A stretch of 64,000 bases of DNA from Streptomyces sp. TS71-3 (GTDB taxonomy: Bacteria > Actinomycetota > Actinomycetes > Streptomycetales > Streptomycetaceae), in the NCBI RefSeq assembly GCF_018327685.1, contig NZ_BNEL01000003.1, forward strand, positions 2,294,001-2,358,000, read 5' to 3'. Below the pieces are notes generated by a model. The model searched no databases. It saw nothing but the letters and a program-made list of their open reading frames with translations, and was not told where the DNA came from. Position numbers and translations under genes: made by a program. Below are positions 45,430-54,721 of this stretch, piece after piece; within the stretch, counting starts at the first letter, position 1; every line of letters begins with the position of its first letter.

Positions 45430-47383
45430 CGCGGTCCATGGGAAGCGACAGCACCAGGTTGTGGTCCCACGGTCCGTGGGCGCCCCTCGCCGGCTGGTTG
45501 CCGTCGAGCGACGTCATCTGGGTGTCGGTGAGGCCCTTCGACCACACCCGCACGTCGTCGATCGCGCCGGTGTAGAAGGCCCTGCTGTCCATCCGCTGGC
45601 CGATGTGCACGCCGAACGGTGAGTTGCGGCTCACCGAGCCCGGCACGTCGGGCCCGCTGGAGACGGTGAGGTCCACCGCCATGGTCAGCTTCCCGCCGCT
45701 GCGGCGCAGCGCCAGGTGGTGCCAGTGCCCGTCGTTGTACGCGCCGGTGACGCGGACGGACGCCGACGCCGGCGGGTGCGCGCCGTCACGGGTCGTCATG
45801 AGCCCCGTGATCCGGTTCGAGGCGGGCTCCGCACGCAGCCACACCTGCGGCTGGGTATCCCCTATGCCGCCCATCCACAGCAGCGGCTGCTCCCCGGTGG
45901 TGGCGGTGTAGCGGAACCACAGGGACGCCGTGAAGTCCCCGGTGCCGAGGCGCAGGTTCTCACGGAACGGCAGCCGTACGGCGTCGTCCTTGCCGTCGAA
46001 GGACATCGCGCCGCCGAGCACCCCGTCCGTCGTCCGCGCGCCGCCCAGCACGTTCGCGGGCGGCTCGCCGGGCGCGTTGTCCGCGGTGATCGGGTAGGCA
46101 CCCTGGCGCGGGGCCAGCCAGTCCTGCGTGAAGCGGGCGAACCGGATCTCGTCCCGGGCGTCCACCGCGCCGCCCTCGTAGAGCAGGCCGACGGTGCCGT
46201 CCCGCGCCTGGACGAGGTCGGAGTAGCCGGACCAGTCGGTGGTGACGACGGTGCCGCGGTCCACACCGTCCCAGGTGCGGCCGCCGTCCCAGGACGAGCG
46301 GACCATCATCGTCCTGCGCCGGTCGGGGTCGGCCGGTGCCGACATCAGCATGTGGTCATGGCCCAGGTTCAGGATCGAGCCCTGCACCATCGGGGTGTAC
46401 AGGTCGGGCAGGGCGTGGAAGGGCGCCTCGAAGCTGCTGCCGCCGTCCTTGCTGACCGCCTGCGTGCGGTGGCCGAGGTCCATGCCGTCCTGCTCGCGGC
46501 CGTTGACGTAGACCTGGCCGTCGCTCCGCTCGGCGACCGTCATTTCCGACGGTTTCTGGCGGAACGTTCCATCTTGTGCTATCGGCCACGAGTCGTGAGC
46601 GCCGATCTTCCAGTGGTCCCCGCCGTCGTCGCTGACGATGAGCGCGGCGTTGTTGGCGGCGACCCGGGTGCCGTCCCAGGTCTCGGTGTTGACGGCGAAG
46701 ACCAGGCGCCCGCGGTGGTCGCCGTGGGTGAGCTGGATGCCGTGCACCGGACCCGTCGCGTACCAGGAGTTCCACGTGGGCGGCAGGATCTCGTCGCTGA
46801 GGTCGCGCGGCTGCGACCAGGTGACACCGTCGTCGTCGCTGTACTGCATGTGCGGGGTGCGGTCGCAGGGGACGTCGCAGCTCTTGCCGTCCGTGCGGCC
46901 GGGGTTGTACGTCTCCGCCAGCAGGATGCGGCCGGTCTCGCGGTCCACGATCGGCGCGGGGTTGCCGTGGGTGTCGCCCCCGCCGTGGTTGACCACGGTC
47001 AGCGGGCTCCAGGTACGGCCGTCGTCGCTGGAGCGCTTGACGACGATGTCTATGTCGCCCGCGTCGCCGCAGTCGTGCACCCGGCCCTCGGCGAAGGCAA
47101 GGAGCGTGCCTGCGGCGGTGCGGACGATGGCGGGGATCCGGAAGCACGCGTAGCCCGGATCCTGGGAAGCCTTGAAGAGAACCTGCTGTGAGAAGCCCGC
47201 GGTGGGCGTGTCGGCCTCGGCCCTGCCGGTGGCCGGGGGAGCGGCCAGCGCGAAGGCCGCGGCGAGCGCAAGCGCGAGAAGTGCGAGCGTTCTTACGGGG
47301 CGGGCGGCTCCGCGGGCCCGTGAGGCCCGGGGTGCGCCCTTGCCGCCCTTGGCTCTGGAGCGGGCGCGAAGGTGTGACGGCAT
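45413..47383 (-). CDS. Secreted exo-alpha-sialidase (GH33) with LamG-like domain
   Basis: The 656-residue precursor has a long Arg-rich signal peptide (VRTLALLALALAAAFALAA) cleaved near residue 50. The GH33 propeller contains CFRIPAIV with the Arg-triad residue, and Asp boxes such as SSDDGRTWS, SDDDGVTWS, SDDGGDHWK, SKDGGSSFE and SWDGGRTWD. From about residue 450 a concanavalin-like LamG domain (MSFDGKDDAVRLPF to GAIDDVRVWSKGLTD) probably binds glycans. It releases terminal sialic acids outside the cell. No NanA/NanE or sialic transporter gene is close. Confidence 0.93.
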   Translation of the reverse strand: MPSHLRARSRAKGGKGAPRASRARGAARPVRTLALLALALAAAFALAAPPATGRAEADTPTAGFSQQVLFKASQDPGYACFRIPAIVRTAAGTLLAFAEGRVHDCGDAGDIDIVVKRSSDDGRTWSPLTVVNHGGGDTHGNPAPIVDRETGRILLAETYNPGRTDGKSCDVPCDRTPHMQYSDDDGVTWSQPRDLSDEILPPTWNSWYATGPVHGIQLTHGDHRGRLVFAVNTETWDGTRVAANNAALIVSDDGGDHWKIGAHDSWPIAQDGTFRQKPSEMTVAERSDGQVYVNGREQDGMDLGHRTQAVSKDGGSSFEAPFHALPDLYTPMVQGSILNLGHDHMLMSAPADPDRRRTMMVRSSWDGGRTWDGVDRGTVVTTDWSGYSDLVQARDGTVGLLYEGGAVDARDEIRFARFTQDWLAPRQGAYPITADNAPGEPPANVLGGARTTDGVLGGAMSFDGKDDAVRLPFRENLRLGTGDFTASLWFRYTATTGEQPLLWMGGIGDTQPQVWLRAEPASNRITGLMTTRDGAHPPASASVRVTGAYNDGHWHHLALRRSGGKLTMAVDLTVSSGPDVPGSVSRNSPFGVHIGQRMDSRAFYTGAIDDVRVWSKGLTDTQMTSLDGNQPARGAHGPWDHNLVLSLPMDRVSGRH

Positions 47384-47407
47384 GGCGAGACCTGCCCTTC
47401 ATGGCGT

Positions 47408-47450
47408 CTGGACATCTGGACATCCCACGTCCGACGTTCAATGTCTCAAA
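47408..47450. promoter_or_regulatory. Repeated motifs in the sialidase promoter
   Basis: CTGGACAT occurs twice in tandem (47408-47423), followed by GGACATCCCACGTCC and, on the minus strand, TTTGAGACATTGAACG. The arrangement looks like a regulator-binding region 25-65 bases upstream of the sialidase start; the regulator is not identified. Confidence 0.35.
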
Positions 47451-47831
47451 CGCTACGTGCGTCTGCGCGCGGCCGACAAGAAGCGTGCGGCGTCGAAGTG
47501 CGCCGTACAGCACCCGTGTTGGCGCGGGAGGCGCCTGGTGACGCCGCCACAGGGATGCCGCCGCCCAGGTGATGGCTGCCCGCCAACCGGTACCTAAAAG
47601 CGCGTCGGATCCGGCGGGGCGCACACCGCCGACAGCACGGGGGCCACCGCGCCGAAATTGCTCACCCTTCCAACGGCCGTTCGGGGGCCCCGGCGTCCTT
47701 CCGTACCGGATTCACCGGTCCCACGGGACCCACCGGACTCCCCGGCCTCACCGGACTCAGCGCCTCACCGGACCTCGCCGCTGGGCGGAACGGCCCGGCG
47801 GGCCCAGGGGCGCTCCCCGCGGTGAGCGGGA

Positions 47832-47867
47832 CCCGGCCGGCGCAGGGGGCGCTCCCCGCCGGCCGGG
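47832..47867 (-). terminator. fdhD terminator hairpin
   Basis: CCCGGCCGGCG pairs perfectly with CGCCGGCCGGG across a 14-base loop, 31 bases beyond the fdhD stop. Confidence 0.6.
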
Positions 47868-47897
47868 ATCCCGCCGTCGTGTCCGCGGGAAGGGGGG

Positions 47898-48758
47898 TCA
47901 GCCCTGGGCGGCCGCGGCCTGCAGGGCGATCCGGTGCTCGCCCGCGTACACGTTCATGGACGACCCGCGCAGGAAGCCGACCAGCGTCAGGCCCGCCTCC
48001 TCGGCCAGGTCGACGGCGAGTGACGACGGCGCGGAGACCGCCGCCAGGACCGGGATGCCCGCCATCACGGCCTTCTGCGCGAGTTCGAAGGAGGCTCGCC
48101 CGGAGACGAGCAGGACCGTGCGCGCCAGCGGGAGCCGGCCGCTCGTCAGGGCCCGGCCCACCAGCTTGTCGACGGCGTTGTGCCGCCCGACGTCCTCGCG
48201 GACGTCGAGCAGCTCGCCCTCGGGCGTGAACAGCGCCGCGGCGTGCAGCCCCCCGGTCCGGTCGAAGACGCGCTGGGCGGCACGGAGCCGGTCGGGCAGG
48301 TCCGCCAGCAGGTCCGGTTCGAGCACGACCGGCGGCGCGCCGCCGGCCGTGTCGTCGATGGGGAAGCGGGCGGTCGTGCGCACCGCGTCGAGACTGGCCT
48401 TCCCGCACAGGCCGCACGACGAGGTGGTGTAGACGTTGCGCTCCAGGGTGATGTCGGGGAGCTGCACACCGGGGGTGGTCACCACGTCTACGACGTTGTA
48501 GGTGTTGCTGCCGTCGACGGTCGCCCCGGCGCAGTAGACGATGTTCATCAGGTCGTCCGCCGAGGCCAGCACCCCCTCGCTCACCAGGAAGCCCGCCGCG
48601 AGCGCGAAGTCGTCGCCCGGGGTGCGCATGGTGATGGCCAGGGGTTTGCCGTTCAGCCGGATCTCCAGTGGCTCCTCGGCGACGAGGGTGTCCGGGCGCC
48701 TTGCGATCTGCCCGTCCCGGACGCGGATGACGCGGCGTCGTTCGGTGACTCGTCCCAT
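47898..48758 (-). CDS. fdhD: Formate dehydrogenase sulfurtransferase FdhD
   Basis: The 286-residue protein has [11 protein letters not shown] with Cys115 and Cys118, equivalent to the E. coli FdhD pair (Cys121/124) that relays sulfur from IscS to the molybdenum cofactor, and [18 protein letters not shown] and [12 protein letters not shown] for cofactor binding. Without this step formate dehydrogenase is inactive. It lies seven bases beyond the Fe-S subunit gene, at the end of the formate dehydrogenase operon, which makes the pairing functionally clear. Confidence 0.95.
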   Translation of the reverse strand: MGRVTERRRVIRVRDGQIARRPDTLVAEEPLEIRLNGKPLAITMRTPGDDFALAAGFLVSEGVLASADDLMNIVYCAGATVDGSNTYNVVDVVTTPGVQLPDITLERNVYTTSSCGLCGKASLDAVRTTARFPIDDTAGGAPPVVLEPDLLADLPDRLRAAQRVFDRTGGLHAAALFTPEGELLDVREDVGRHNAVDKLVGRALTSGRLPLARTVLLVSGRASFELAQKAVMAGIPVLAAVSAPSSLAVDLAEEAGLTLVGFLRGSSMNVYAGEHRIALQAAAAQG

Positions 48759-48765
48759 GGTGTGC

Positions 48766-49677
48766 TCATTCCCGGTTCTGTACGTGCTGGTAGCCGAAGC
48801 GGCCCTTGATGCAGAGGTTGCCGTGGGTCACGGGGTTGTCGTGCGGAGAGGTGACCTTCACGATCTCATTGTCCTGCACATGAAGCGTGAGGTTGCACCC
48901 CACACCGCAGTAGGCGCACACCGTGGTCGTCTCGGACTGCTTCGACTCGTCCCAGGTGCCCGCCGCGCGCATGTCGAACTCGCTCTTGAAGCTGAGCGCG
49001 CCGGTCGGGCAGACCTCGATGCAGTTGCCGCAGTACACGCACGCCGAGTCGGTGAGCGGCGCGTCGTGCTCCACCGCGATCCGGGCGTCGAAGCCGCGGC
49101 CGGCGACGGAGATGGCGAAGGTGTTCTGCCACTGGTCGCCGCAGGCGTCCACGCACTTGTAGCACAGGATGCACTTGTCGTAGTCCCGGACGTAGAGGTC
49201 GTTGTCGACCTTGGGCTCCTCGTTCAGGCGCGCCGCCTGAGGCCCGAAGCGGTCCGGTTTCGCGTCGTACTCCTTGAGCCATTCGGCCGCCCTGGGGGTG
49301 GTCGAGAGGTCGACGGAGGACGCCAGCAGCTCCAGGACGATCTTCCTGCTGTGCCGGGCCCGCTCGGTGTCCGTGTGCACCGTCATCCCGGCCTCGGCCC
49401 GCCGCGAGCAGGCCGGCACGAGGGTGCGGGAGCCCTCCACCTCGACCATGCACACCCGGCAGGCGTTCTTCGGGGTGAGCGTGTCGCCCTGGCAGAGGGT
49501 CGGGATGTCCTTGCCCTGGGCCCGGCAGGCGTCCAGGATCGTGGACCCCTCCGGCACCCGCACCGGCTCGTCGTCGATGGTGAACTCAAGCAGCCGGCGC
49601 GGCGGGGCGAGCGGCACCGCCGTGCTGTGGCGGGCGGCCGGTGCGCCGCCCCGTACGGGGCTCTCTGCGGTGGTCAT
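48766..49677 (-). CDS. Formate dehydrogenase Fe-S subunit (N-terminal part of the alpha chain)
   Basis: The 303-residue protein matches the first part of NAD-linked formate dehydrogenase alpha chains. In order: a [2Fe-2S] domain with [15 protein letters not shown] and LVPACSRR, two [4Fe-4S] sites ([11 protein letters not shown] and [12 protein letters not shown]), and [13 protein letters not shown] with a fourth Cys in NLCIKG, the cluster next to the molybdopterin cofactor. It lacks the catalytic body, encoded separately two genes upstream. Its start overlaps the NuoEF gene by ATGA. It should wire electrons from molybdenum to the FMN subunit. Confidence 0.9.
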   Translation of the reverse strand: MTTAESPVRGGAPAARHSTAVPLAPPRRLLEFTIDDEPVRVPEGSTILDACRAQGKDIPTLCQGDTLTPKNACRVCMVEVEGSRTLVPACSRRAEAGMTVHTDTERARHSRKIVLELLASSVDLSTTPRAAEWLKEYDAKPDRFGPQAARLNEEPKVDNDLYVRDYDKCILCYKCVDACGDQWQNTFAISVAGRGFDARIAVEHDAPLTDSACVYCGNCIEVCPTGALSFKSEFDMRAAGTWDESKQSETTTVCAYCGVGCNLTLHVQDNEIVKVTSPHDNPVTHGNLCIKGRFGYQHVQNRE

Positions 49678-51512
49678 GCGTACGCTCCCAGACGGTCGAT
49701 GGCTGACTCGACGGCGTTCCACGCGGTCTGCCCGAGACCGCAGATGGAGGCGTCCCGCATGGCGCGGCCCACCTCGCGAAGCAGGGCGATGTCGTCCTCG
49801 GCCTCGGCCCCGGCGCGTTCCAGGAGGCGGGTCAGGGCCTCCTCCTGGCGGACCGTGCCGACCCGGCACGGCACGCACTGGCCGCACGACTCGTCCCGGA
49901 AGAACTCCGCGATCCTCAGCAGGATGCGCGGCAGGGGCACCGTGTCGTCCAGCGCGAGCACCACTCCCGAGCCCAGGGTGGTGCCGGCCTCGCGGGTGCC
50001 CTCGAAGGTCAGCGGGATGTCCAGCTCGTCGGCCCGCACGAAGCCGCCCGCCGCGCCGCCCAGCAGCACCGCGCGCAGCTTCTCGGGCGGCCCGGCCAGC
50101 TCCAGCAGCTCGCCGAGCGTCGCCCCGAACGGCAGCTCGTAGATGCCGGGGCGCGCCACGGAGCCCGAGACGCAGAACAGCTTGGGCCCGGTCGACTTCT
50201 GAGTGCCGATCGCCGCGTACGCCTGGGCGCCCATGGTCAGGATGGGCAGGACGTTGACCAGCGTCTCGACGTTGTTCTCCGCCGTCGGCTTGCCGAACAG
50301 GCCCTTCTCGACGGGGAACGGGGGCTTGGAGCGCGGCTCGCCGCGGAAGCCCTCGATCGAGTTGAACAGCGCCGTCTCCTCGCCGCAGATGTAGGCGCCG
50401 GCGCCGCGCCGTATCTCGATGTCGAAGGCGTAGCCCTGCCCCATCACGTCGTCGCCCAGCAGGCCCCGGGAGCGCGCCTGCGCGATGGCGTGCTCCAGGC
50501 GGGCCAGCGCGCGCGGGTACTCGCCGCGCAGGTACAGGTAGCCGTGGTGCGCGCCGACCGCGTAGCCGGCGATGGTCATGGACTCGATCAGGGAGTACGG
50601 GTCTCCCTCCATGATCACCCGGTCCTTGAAGGTGCCGGGCTCGGACTCGTCCGCGTTGCAGACCACGTAGTGCGGGTGGTCCGGCTGGGAGGCCGTCGCC
50701 TGCCACTTGCGGCCGGTGGGGAAGGCGGCGCCGCCCCTGCCGACCAGGCCGGCGTCGGTCACCTCGCGGATCACCTGGGCGGGCCCGATGTCGAAGGCCC
50801 GGCGCAGCGCCGTGTAGCCGCCCTCGGCCCGGTAGTCGTCGAGCGAGGCAGGGTCCACCACGCCGACCCTGGACAGCAGCACGAGCGAGGGGTCGCCGGC
50901 CTGCGGCACGGCGAGCGAGGCCGGGGGCTCCTCGTCCGCCGAGTCGGGGGAGGTGGCGGCGAGCACGGCGGACTCCACGGTCGCGGGTGCGGCGACCGCC
51001 GTGCGCACCGGGTCCCCGGCGCGCACGGCGAGCGCCGCCGGCGCCCGCTCGCACAGCCCGAGGCAGGGGCTCCGCTCGATGTGCACGCCGCTGCCGGCAC
51101 CGAGCCGCTGCTCGATCCCGGCGCACACCTCGGCGGCGCCGTGTGCGGCGCACGCCAGGTCGGTGCAGACGTGCAGCACGGTCGCGGGGCGCGGCCGCAC
51201 CGAGAACATCGCGTAGAACGTGGCCACGCCGTACGCCTCCGCCGGCGGCACCGTCAGCCGCCGGCAGAGGTAGTCCAGCGCGCCGTCGCTGATCCACCCG
51301 ACGCGGTCGTTGATGGCGTGCAGCCCCGGCAACAGCAGATCGCGCCGGTCCCGTGCCGGGCGCCCCCCGCGTGCCCAGCGCAGATCGTCCGCCGAGCGGT
51401 CCACCCACTCGCCGGCGGGCGCCTCCCAGGCCGACTCGGGCGGGCCGAGCAGCGCGTCGACCGCGGCCCGCTCCTCGTCGGTCGGCTTGCTGTCACCGAA
51501 GTGCAGATCCAT
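49674..51512 (-). CDS. NuoE-NuoF fusion subunit of formate dehydrogenase
   Basis: The 612-residue protein joins two parts. Residues 60-170 are NuoE-like with CTDLACAAHGAAEVC and SPCLGLCERAPA, a [2Fe-2S] site. Residues 210-600 are NuoF-like with GRGGAAFPTGRKW and GAYICGEETALFNSIEG for FMN and NADH, and SCGQCVPCRVGT plus a later Cys for a [4Fe-4S] cluster. It passes electrons from formate to NAD. It overlaps the next gene by four bases and starts 19 bases after the catalytic subunit gene. Confidence 0.92.
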   Translation of the reverse strand: MDLHFGDSKPTDEERAAVDALLGPPESAWEAPAGEWVDRSADDLRWARGGRPARDRRDLLLPGLHAINDRVGWISDGALDYLCRRLTVPPAEAYGVATFYAMFSVRPRPATVLHVCTDLACAAHGAAEVCAGIEQRLGAGSGVHIERSPCLGLCERAPAALAVRAGDPVRTAVAAPATVESAVLAATSPDSADEEPPASLAVPQAGDPSLVLLSRVGVVDPASLDDYRAEGGYTALRRAFDIGPAQVIREVTDAGLVGRGGAAFPTGRKWQATASQPDHPHYVVCNADESEPGTFKDRVIMEGDPYSLIESMTIAGYAVGAHHGYLYLRGEYPRALARLEHAIAQARSRGLLGDDVMGQGYAFDIEIRRGAGAYICGEETALFNSIEGFRGEPRSKPPFPVEKGLFGKPTAENNVETLVNVLPILTMGAQAYAAIGTQKSTGPKLFCVSGSVARPGIYELPFGATLGELLELAGPPEKLRAVLLGGAAGGFVRADELDIPLTFEGTREAGTTLGSGVVLALDDTVPLPRILLRIAEFFRDESCGQCVPCRVGTVRQEEALTRLLERAGAEAEDDIALLREVGRAMRDASICGLGQTAWNAVESAIDRLGAYA

Positions 51513-51531
51513 GACCCTGCCTCACCTGCCC

Positions 51532-53493
51532 CTACCTGAGTGCCGCGACGGGCAGCTTGTCGATTCGGATGGCCGCGGCCTTGAACTCGGCCGTCCCCGC
51601 GATCGGGTCGTTCGCCTCGATCGTGAGCGTGTTGGTGTCCACCTCGTCGGGGAAGTGCATGGTCATGAAGACCAGACCGGGCCGCAGGCCCGCGTCGATC
51701 CACACGGGTGCCCGCACCGAGCCGCGCCGCGAGCTCACCTGGACCTCCTCGCCGGCCACCACCCCGAACCGCTCGGCGTCCTCCGGGCAGAGCTCGACGT
51801 ACTCGCCGCGGCGCAGCGGCGAGGCGAACGAGCCGCTCTGCACACCGGTGTTGTACGAGTCGAGCCGGCGCCCGGTCGTCAGCCGGAGCGGGAACTCCTC
51901 GTCGGTGAGGTCCACCGGCGGGTCGTGCTGCACGAGGCCGAACGGCGCCAGGCGGCCGCGGCGCGCCGGGTCGGGGTCCCAGAGCCTGCCGTGCAGGTAC
52001 GACGGCTCCAGCTCGTCCATGTCCGGACAGGGCCACTGGATGCCCTGGTTCTCCTCCAGGCGCTCGTACGTCATGCCGTAGTGCATCGGCGAGACGGACC
52101 TGAGCTCGTCCCAGACGGCCTGGGAGTCCGCGTACTTCCAGTCGTGGCCGAGGCGGGCGGCGATGTCGCACATGATGTCGATGTCCTCGCGCGCCTCACC
52201 GGGCGGCGTGACCGCCTTGCGCACGCGCTGCACCCTGCGCTCGCTGTTGGTGGTGGTGCCGTCGGTCTCCGCCCAGCCGGCGGTGGCGGGCAGCACCACG
52301 TGGGCGAGCTCGGCCGTCTTGGTGAGGAAGATGTCCTGCACCACCAGGAAGTCCAGCGCGGACAGCCGCCGGATCGCCTGGTCGGTGTCGGCCTCGGACT
52401 GCGCCGGGTTCTCGCCGATGCAGTAGACGGCCTTGAGCGAGCGGTCCTCCATGGCCTCGAACATCTTGGTGAGGTTCAGGCCGTAGTGCGGCTTCAGCGT
52501 GGTGCCCCAGGCCGTCTCGAAGCGCTGCCGGGTCTGAGGGTCGAGGACGTCCTGGAAGCCGGGCAGCCGGTCGGGGATCGCCCCCATGTCGCCGCCGCCC
52601 TGCACGTTGTTCTGCCCGCGCAGCGGCTGGAGACCGGAGCCGTAGCGTCCGACGTGGCCGGTGAGCAGGCAGAGGTTGATCAGCGCGCGGACGTTGTCGG
52701 TGCCGTTGTGGTGCTCGGTGATGCCGAGGGTCCAGCAGAGCTGGGCCCGCTCGGCGCGCGCGTAGGCGTGCGCCAGGTCCCGGATCGCCTCGGCCGGCAC
52801 CCCGGTGACCTTCTCGGCGAGCGAGAGGGTCCAGGGCTCCACCAGCTTCTTGTAGTCCTCGAAGCCGCTGGTGGCGCGCTCGATGAAGGCGGTGTTGGCG
52901 AGGCCGGCGTGGATGATCTCACGGCCGATGGCGTGCGCCATCGCGATGTCCGTGCCCACGTTGAGGCCGAGCCAGTGCTCCGCCCACTGCGCCGTGGAGG
53001 TGCGCCGCGGGTCCACCGCGTACATCCGCGCGCCGTTCCTGATGCCCTTCAGCACGTGCTGGAAGAAGATCGGGTGGGCGAAGCGGGCGTTGGAGCCCCA
53101 CGTCACGATCAGGTCGGTGTGCTCGATCTCCTCGTACGAGGAGGTGCCGCCGCCGGATCCGAACGCCGCCGCGAGGCCGGCCACGCTCGGGGCGTGGCAG
53201 GTGCGGTTGCACGAGTCGACGTTGTGCGTGCCCATCACCACCCGGGCGAACTTCTGCGCCACGTAGTTCATCTCGTTGGTGGCGCGGGCGCACGCGAACA
53301 TGCCGAAGGCGCCGCGGTGCGCGGACAGCCCCTCGGCGACCCTGGTCAGCGCCTCTTCCCAGGTGGCGCGCCGGAAGGGCTCGTCACGCGAGTCGCGTAC
53401 CAGGGGGTGGGTGAGACGGGGATACGTACGCGGGGAGGCATCGCGCTTGGCCGCCCTGCTGCTCGGGCCCGTGGGGCCCTTCGTGCTGTTCAT
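51532..53493 (-). CDS. Formate dehydrogenase catalytic subunit (bis-MGD)
   Basis: GAGGAG upstream of the ATG gives a 653-residue protein. The catalytic segment NVDSCNRTCHAPSVAGL has Cys99 and His100 where E. coli FdhH has Sec140-His141, so this is a cysteine-type enzyme. Then follow the molybdopterin domains (GLQPLRGQNNVQGGGDMGAIPD, TTNSERRVQRVRKAV) and a C-terminal cap. The [4Fe-4S]-binding N-terminus is missing because it sits in the separate Fe-S subunit. It oxidises formate to CO2. The stop of the preceding gene overlaps its start (ATGA). Confidence 0.92.
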   Translation of the reverse strand: MNSTKGPTGPSSRAAKRDASPRTYPRLTHPLVRDSRDEPFRRATWEEALTRVAEGLSAHRGAFGMFACARATNEMNYVAQKFARVVMGTHNVDSCNRTCHAPSVAGLAAAFGSGGGTSSYEEIEHTDLIVTWGSNARFAHPIFFQHVLKGIRNGARMYAVDPRRTSTAQWAEHWLGLNVGTDIAMAHAIGREIIHAGLANTAFIERATSGFEDYKKLVEPWTLSLAEKVTGVPAEAIRDLAHAYARAERAQLCWTLGITEHHNGTDNVRALINLCLLTGHVGRYGSGLQPLRGQNNVQGGGDMGAIPDRLPGFQDVLDPQTRQRFETAWGTTLKPHYGLNLTKMFEAMEDRSLKAVYCIGENPAQSEADTDQAIRRLSALDFLVVQDIFLTKTAELAHVVLPATAGWAETDGTTTNSERRVQRVRKAVTPPGEAREDIDIMCDIAARLGHDWKYADSQAVWDELRSVSPMHYGMTYERLEENQGIQWPCPDMDELEPSYLHGRLWDPDPARRGRLAPFGLVQHDPPVDLTDEEFPLRLTTGRRLDSYNTGVQSGSFASPLRRGEYVELCPEDAERFGVVAGEEVQVSSRRGSVRAPVWIDAGLRPGLVFMTMHFPDEVDTNTLTIEANDPIAGTAEFKAAAIRIDKLPVAALR

Positions 53494-54467
53494 GCCGCGC
53501 TCCTCATGCGGTCTGCCAGCAGATCCGATATCGCGTGGACCGTACGGAGCGTCGGCACCGGAACCCCGGTGATCTCCGCAAGTTCCACGACGGCCGCCAG
53601 CAGCACGTCGAGTTCGAGCGGTTTTCCGCGCTCCAGGTCCTGGAGGGTGGAGGTGCGGTGGTCTCCGACGCGCTCCGCGCCGGCCAGCCGCTTTTCGACG
53701 GAGATGCCGGGACGGCAGCCGAGTGCCTCGGCCACCGAGAGCGTCTCGGTCATCATTATTTCGATGACACGGCGCGTGCCGCCGTGCAGGCACATCTGAC
53801 GCATCGTCGCACGGGAGAGCGCGCTGATCGGGTTGAAGGAGATATTGCCCAGCAACTTGATCCATATGTCACTGCGCAACTCTTCTTCCACCGGGCACTT
53901 GAGCCCGCCCGCGCGCATGGCCTCACTGAAGGCCGTGCAGCGCGGCGAGAGCGAGCGGTCCGGTTCTCCGACGGAGAACCGGGTGCCCTCCAGGTGCCGG
54001 ACCACGCCCGGCTCCTGGAGCTCCGTTGCGGCGTACACGACGCAGCCGATGGCGCGTTCCGGGGCGAGCACGGCGCTGACCGCACCGCCCGGGTCGACGC
54101 TCTCGATGCGTGTGCCGTCGTGGGGACCGCCGTGCCGGTGGAAGTACCACCAGGGGATGCCGTTCTGAGCGGCGATCACCGCGGTCCGCTCGTTGAGAAG
54201 GGGCTCGATCAGCGGCCCGCACGCCGCGTACGAGTTGGCCTTCAGACCGAGGAAGACGTAGTCGACCGGGCCGATCTCGGCCGGGTCGTCGGTTGCGTGG
54301 GCGCGTGCGGAGAAGTCGCCGCGAGGGCTGAGTACCCGCACGCCGTGCTGCCTCATGGCCGCCAGATGCGGTCCACGGGCGACGAGGTGCACGTCGGCGC
54401 CTGCTCTGTGCAGGGCGGCTCCGACGTAGGCGCCGATCGCACCGGCGCCGAGAACTGCGACTTTCAC
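53490..54467 (-). CDS. Ketopantoate reductase (PanE)-like protein
   Basis: The 325-residue protein begins MKVAVLGAGAIGAYVGAALH, a Rossmann NADP-binding motif, and has IWIKLLGNISFNPISALSRAT and a C-terminal helical domain (LERGKPLELDVLLAAVVELAEI), the PanE/ApbA layout with the catalytic Lys in WIKLLGN. Pantoate synthesis is one option, but position in the formate dehydrogenase operon suggests a related 2-oxoacid or a 2-hydroxyacid. GTG start behind GGAGCG. The overlap with fdh suggests co-expression. Confidence 0.82.
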   Translation of the reverse strand: MKVAVLGAGAIGAYVGAALHRAGADVHLVARGPHLAAMRQHGVRVLSPRGDFSARAHATDDPAEIGPVDYVFLGLKANSYAACGPLIEPLLNERTAVIAAQNGIPWWYFHRHGGPHDGTRIESVDPGGAVSAVLAPERAIGCVVYAATELQEPGVVRHLEGTRFSVGEPDRSLSPRCTAFSEAMRAGGLKCPVEEELRSDIWIKLLGNISFNPISALSRATMRQMCLHGGTRRVIEIMMTETLSVAEALGCRPGISVEKRLAGAERVGDHRTSTLQDLERGKPLELDVLLAAVVELAEITGVPVPTLRTVHAISDLLADRMRSAA

Positions 54468-54563
54468 GTGGGGCGCTCCGTTCGGTTGAGGGGACCGAGG
54501 GGATGTGTCCCGACGAGGGAGATGAAGCCGGTCCGAGCCGGTCTTCCACTGTGTCGACGAAAT

Positions 54564-54577
54564 ATTGTCTACAGTAT
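54564..54577. promoter_or_regulatory. Candidate GntR operator in the divergent promoter
   Basis: ATTGTCTACAGTAT holds the palindromic core TGTCTACA. A 12-base motif ATYGTCTACAGT is shared with the promoter of the nearby GntR gene (on the other strand). It lies 97 bases before the PanE-like start and 145 before the MFS start. Confidence 0.6.
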
Positions 54578-54721
54578 GGAACTACCCTCATCAAGGGTTC
54601 GCGCATGGACGGGGCCGGTCTTGACAGAGTCATTGCTTAGCGTCGAAGTTCCTGTGCATACAGCACGCTGTTTCTGTGTGACGCCTTCCCAAGCTCTCCG
54701 CGCCTTCCTATCGTTCCGATC

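Larger units (their letters stand above)
47384..47897. other. Gap between the sialidase and fdhD genes
   Basis: The 514 bases contain the sialidase promoter side (47384-47470) and, nearer fdhD, a G+C-rich stretch with tandem CACCGGACT units around 47705-47780 and the fdhD terminator. One plus-strand frame reads as glycine-rich GFTGPTGPTGLPGLTGLS without a start codon, and no gene is called. Confidence 0.55.

Noticed and set aside
47705..47880. Collagen-like Gly-X-Y frame on the plus strand
   Set aside because: No start codon or ribosome-binding site; arises from CACCGGACT repeats.
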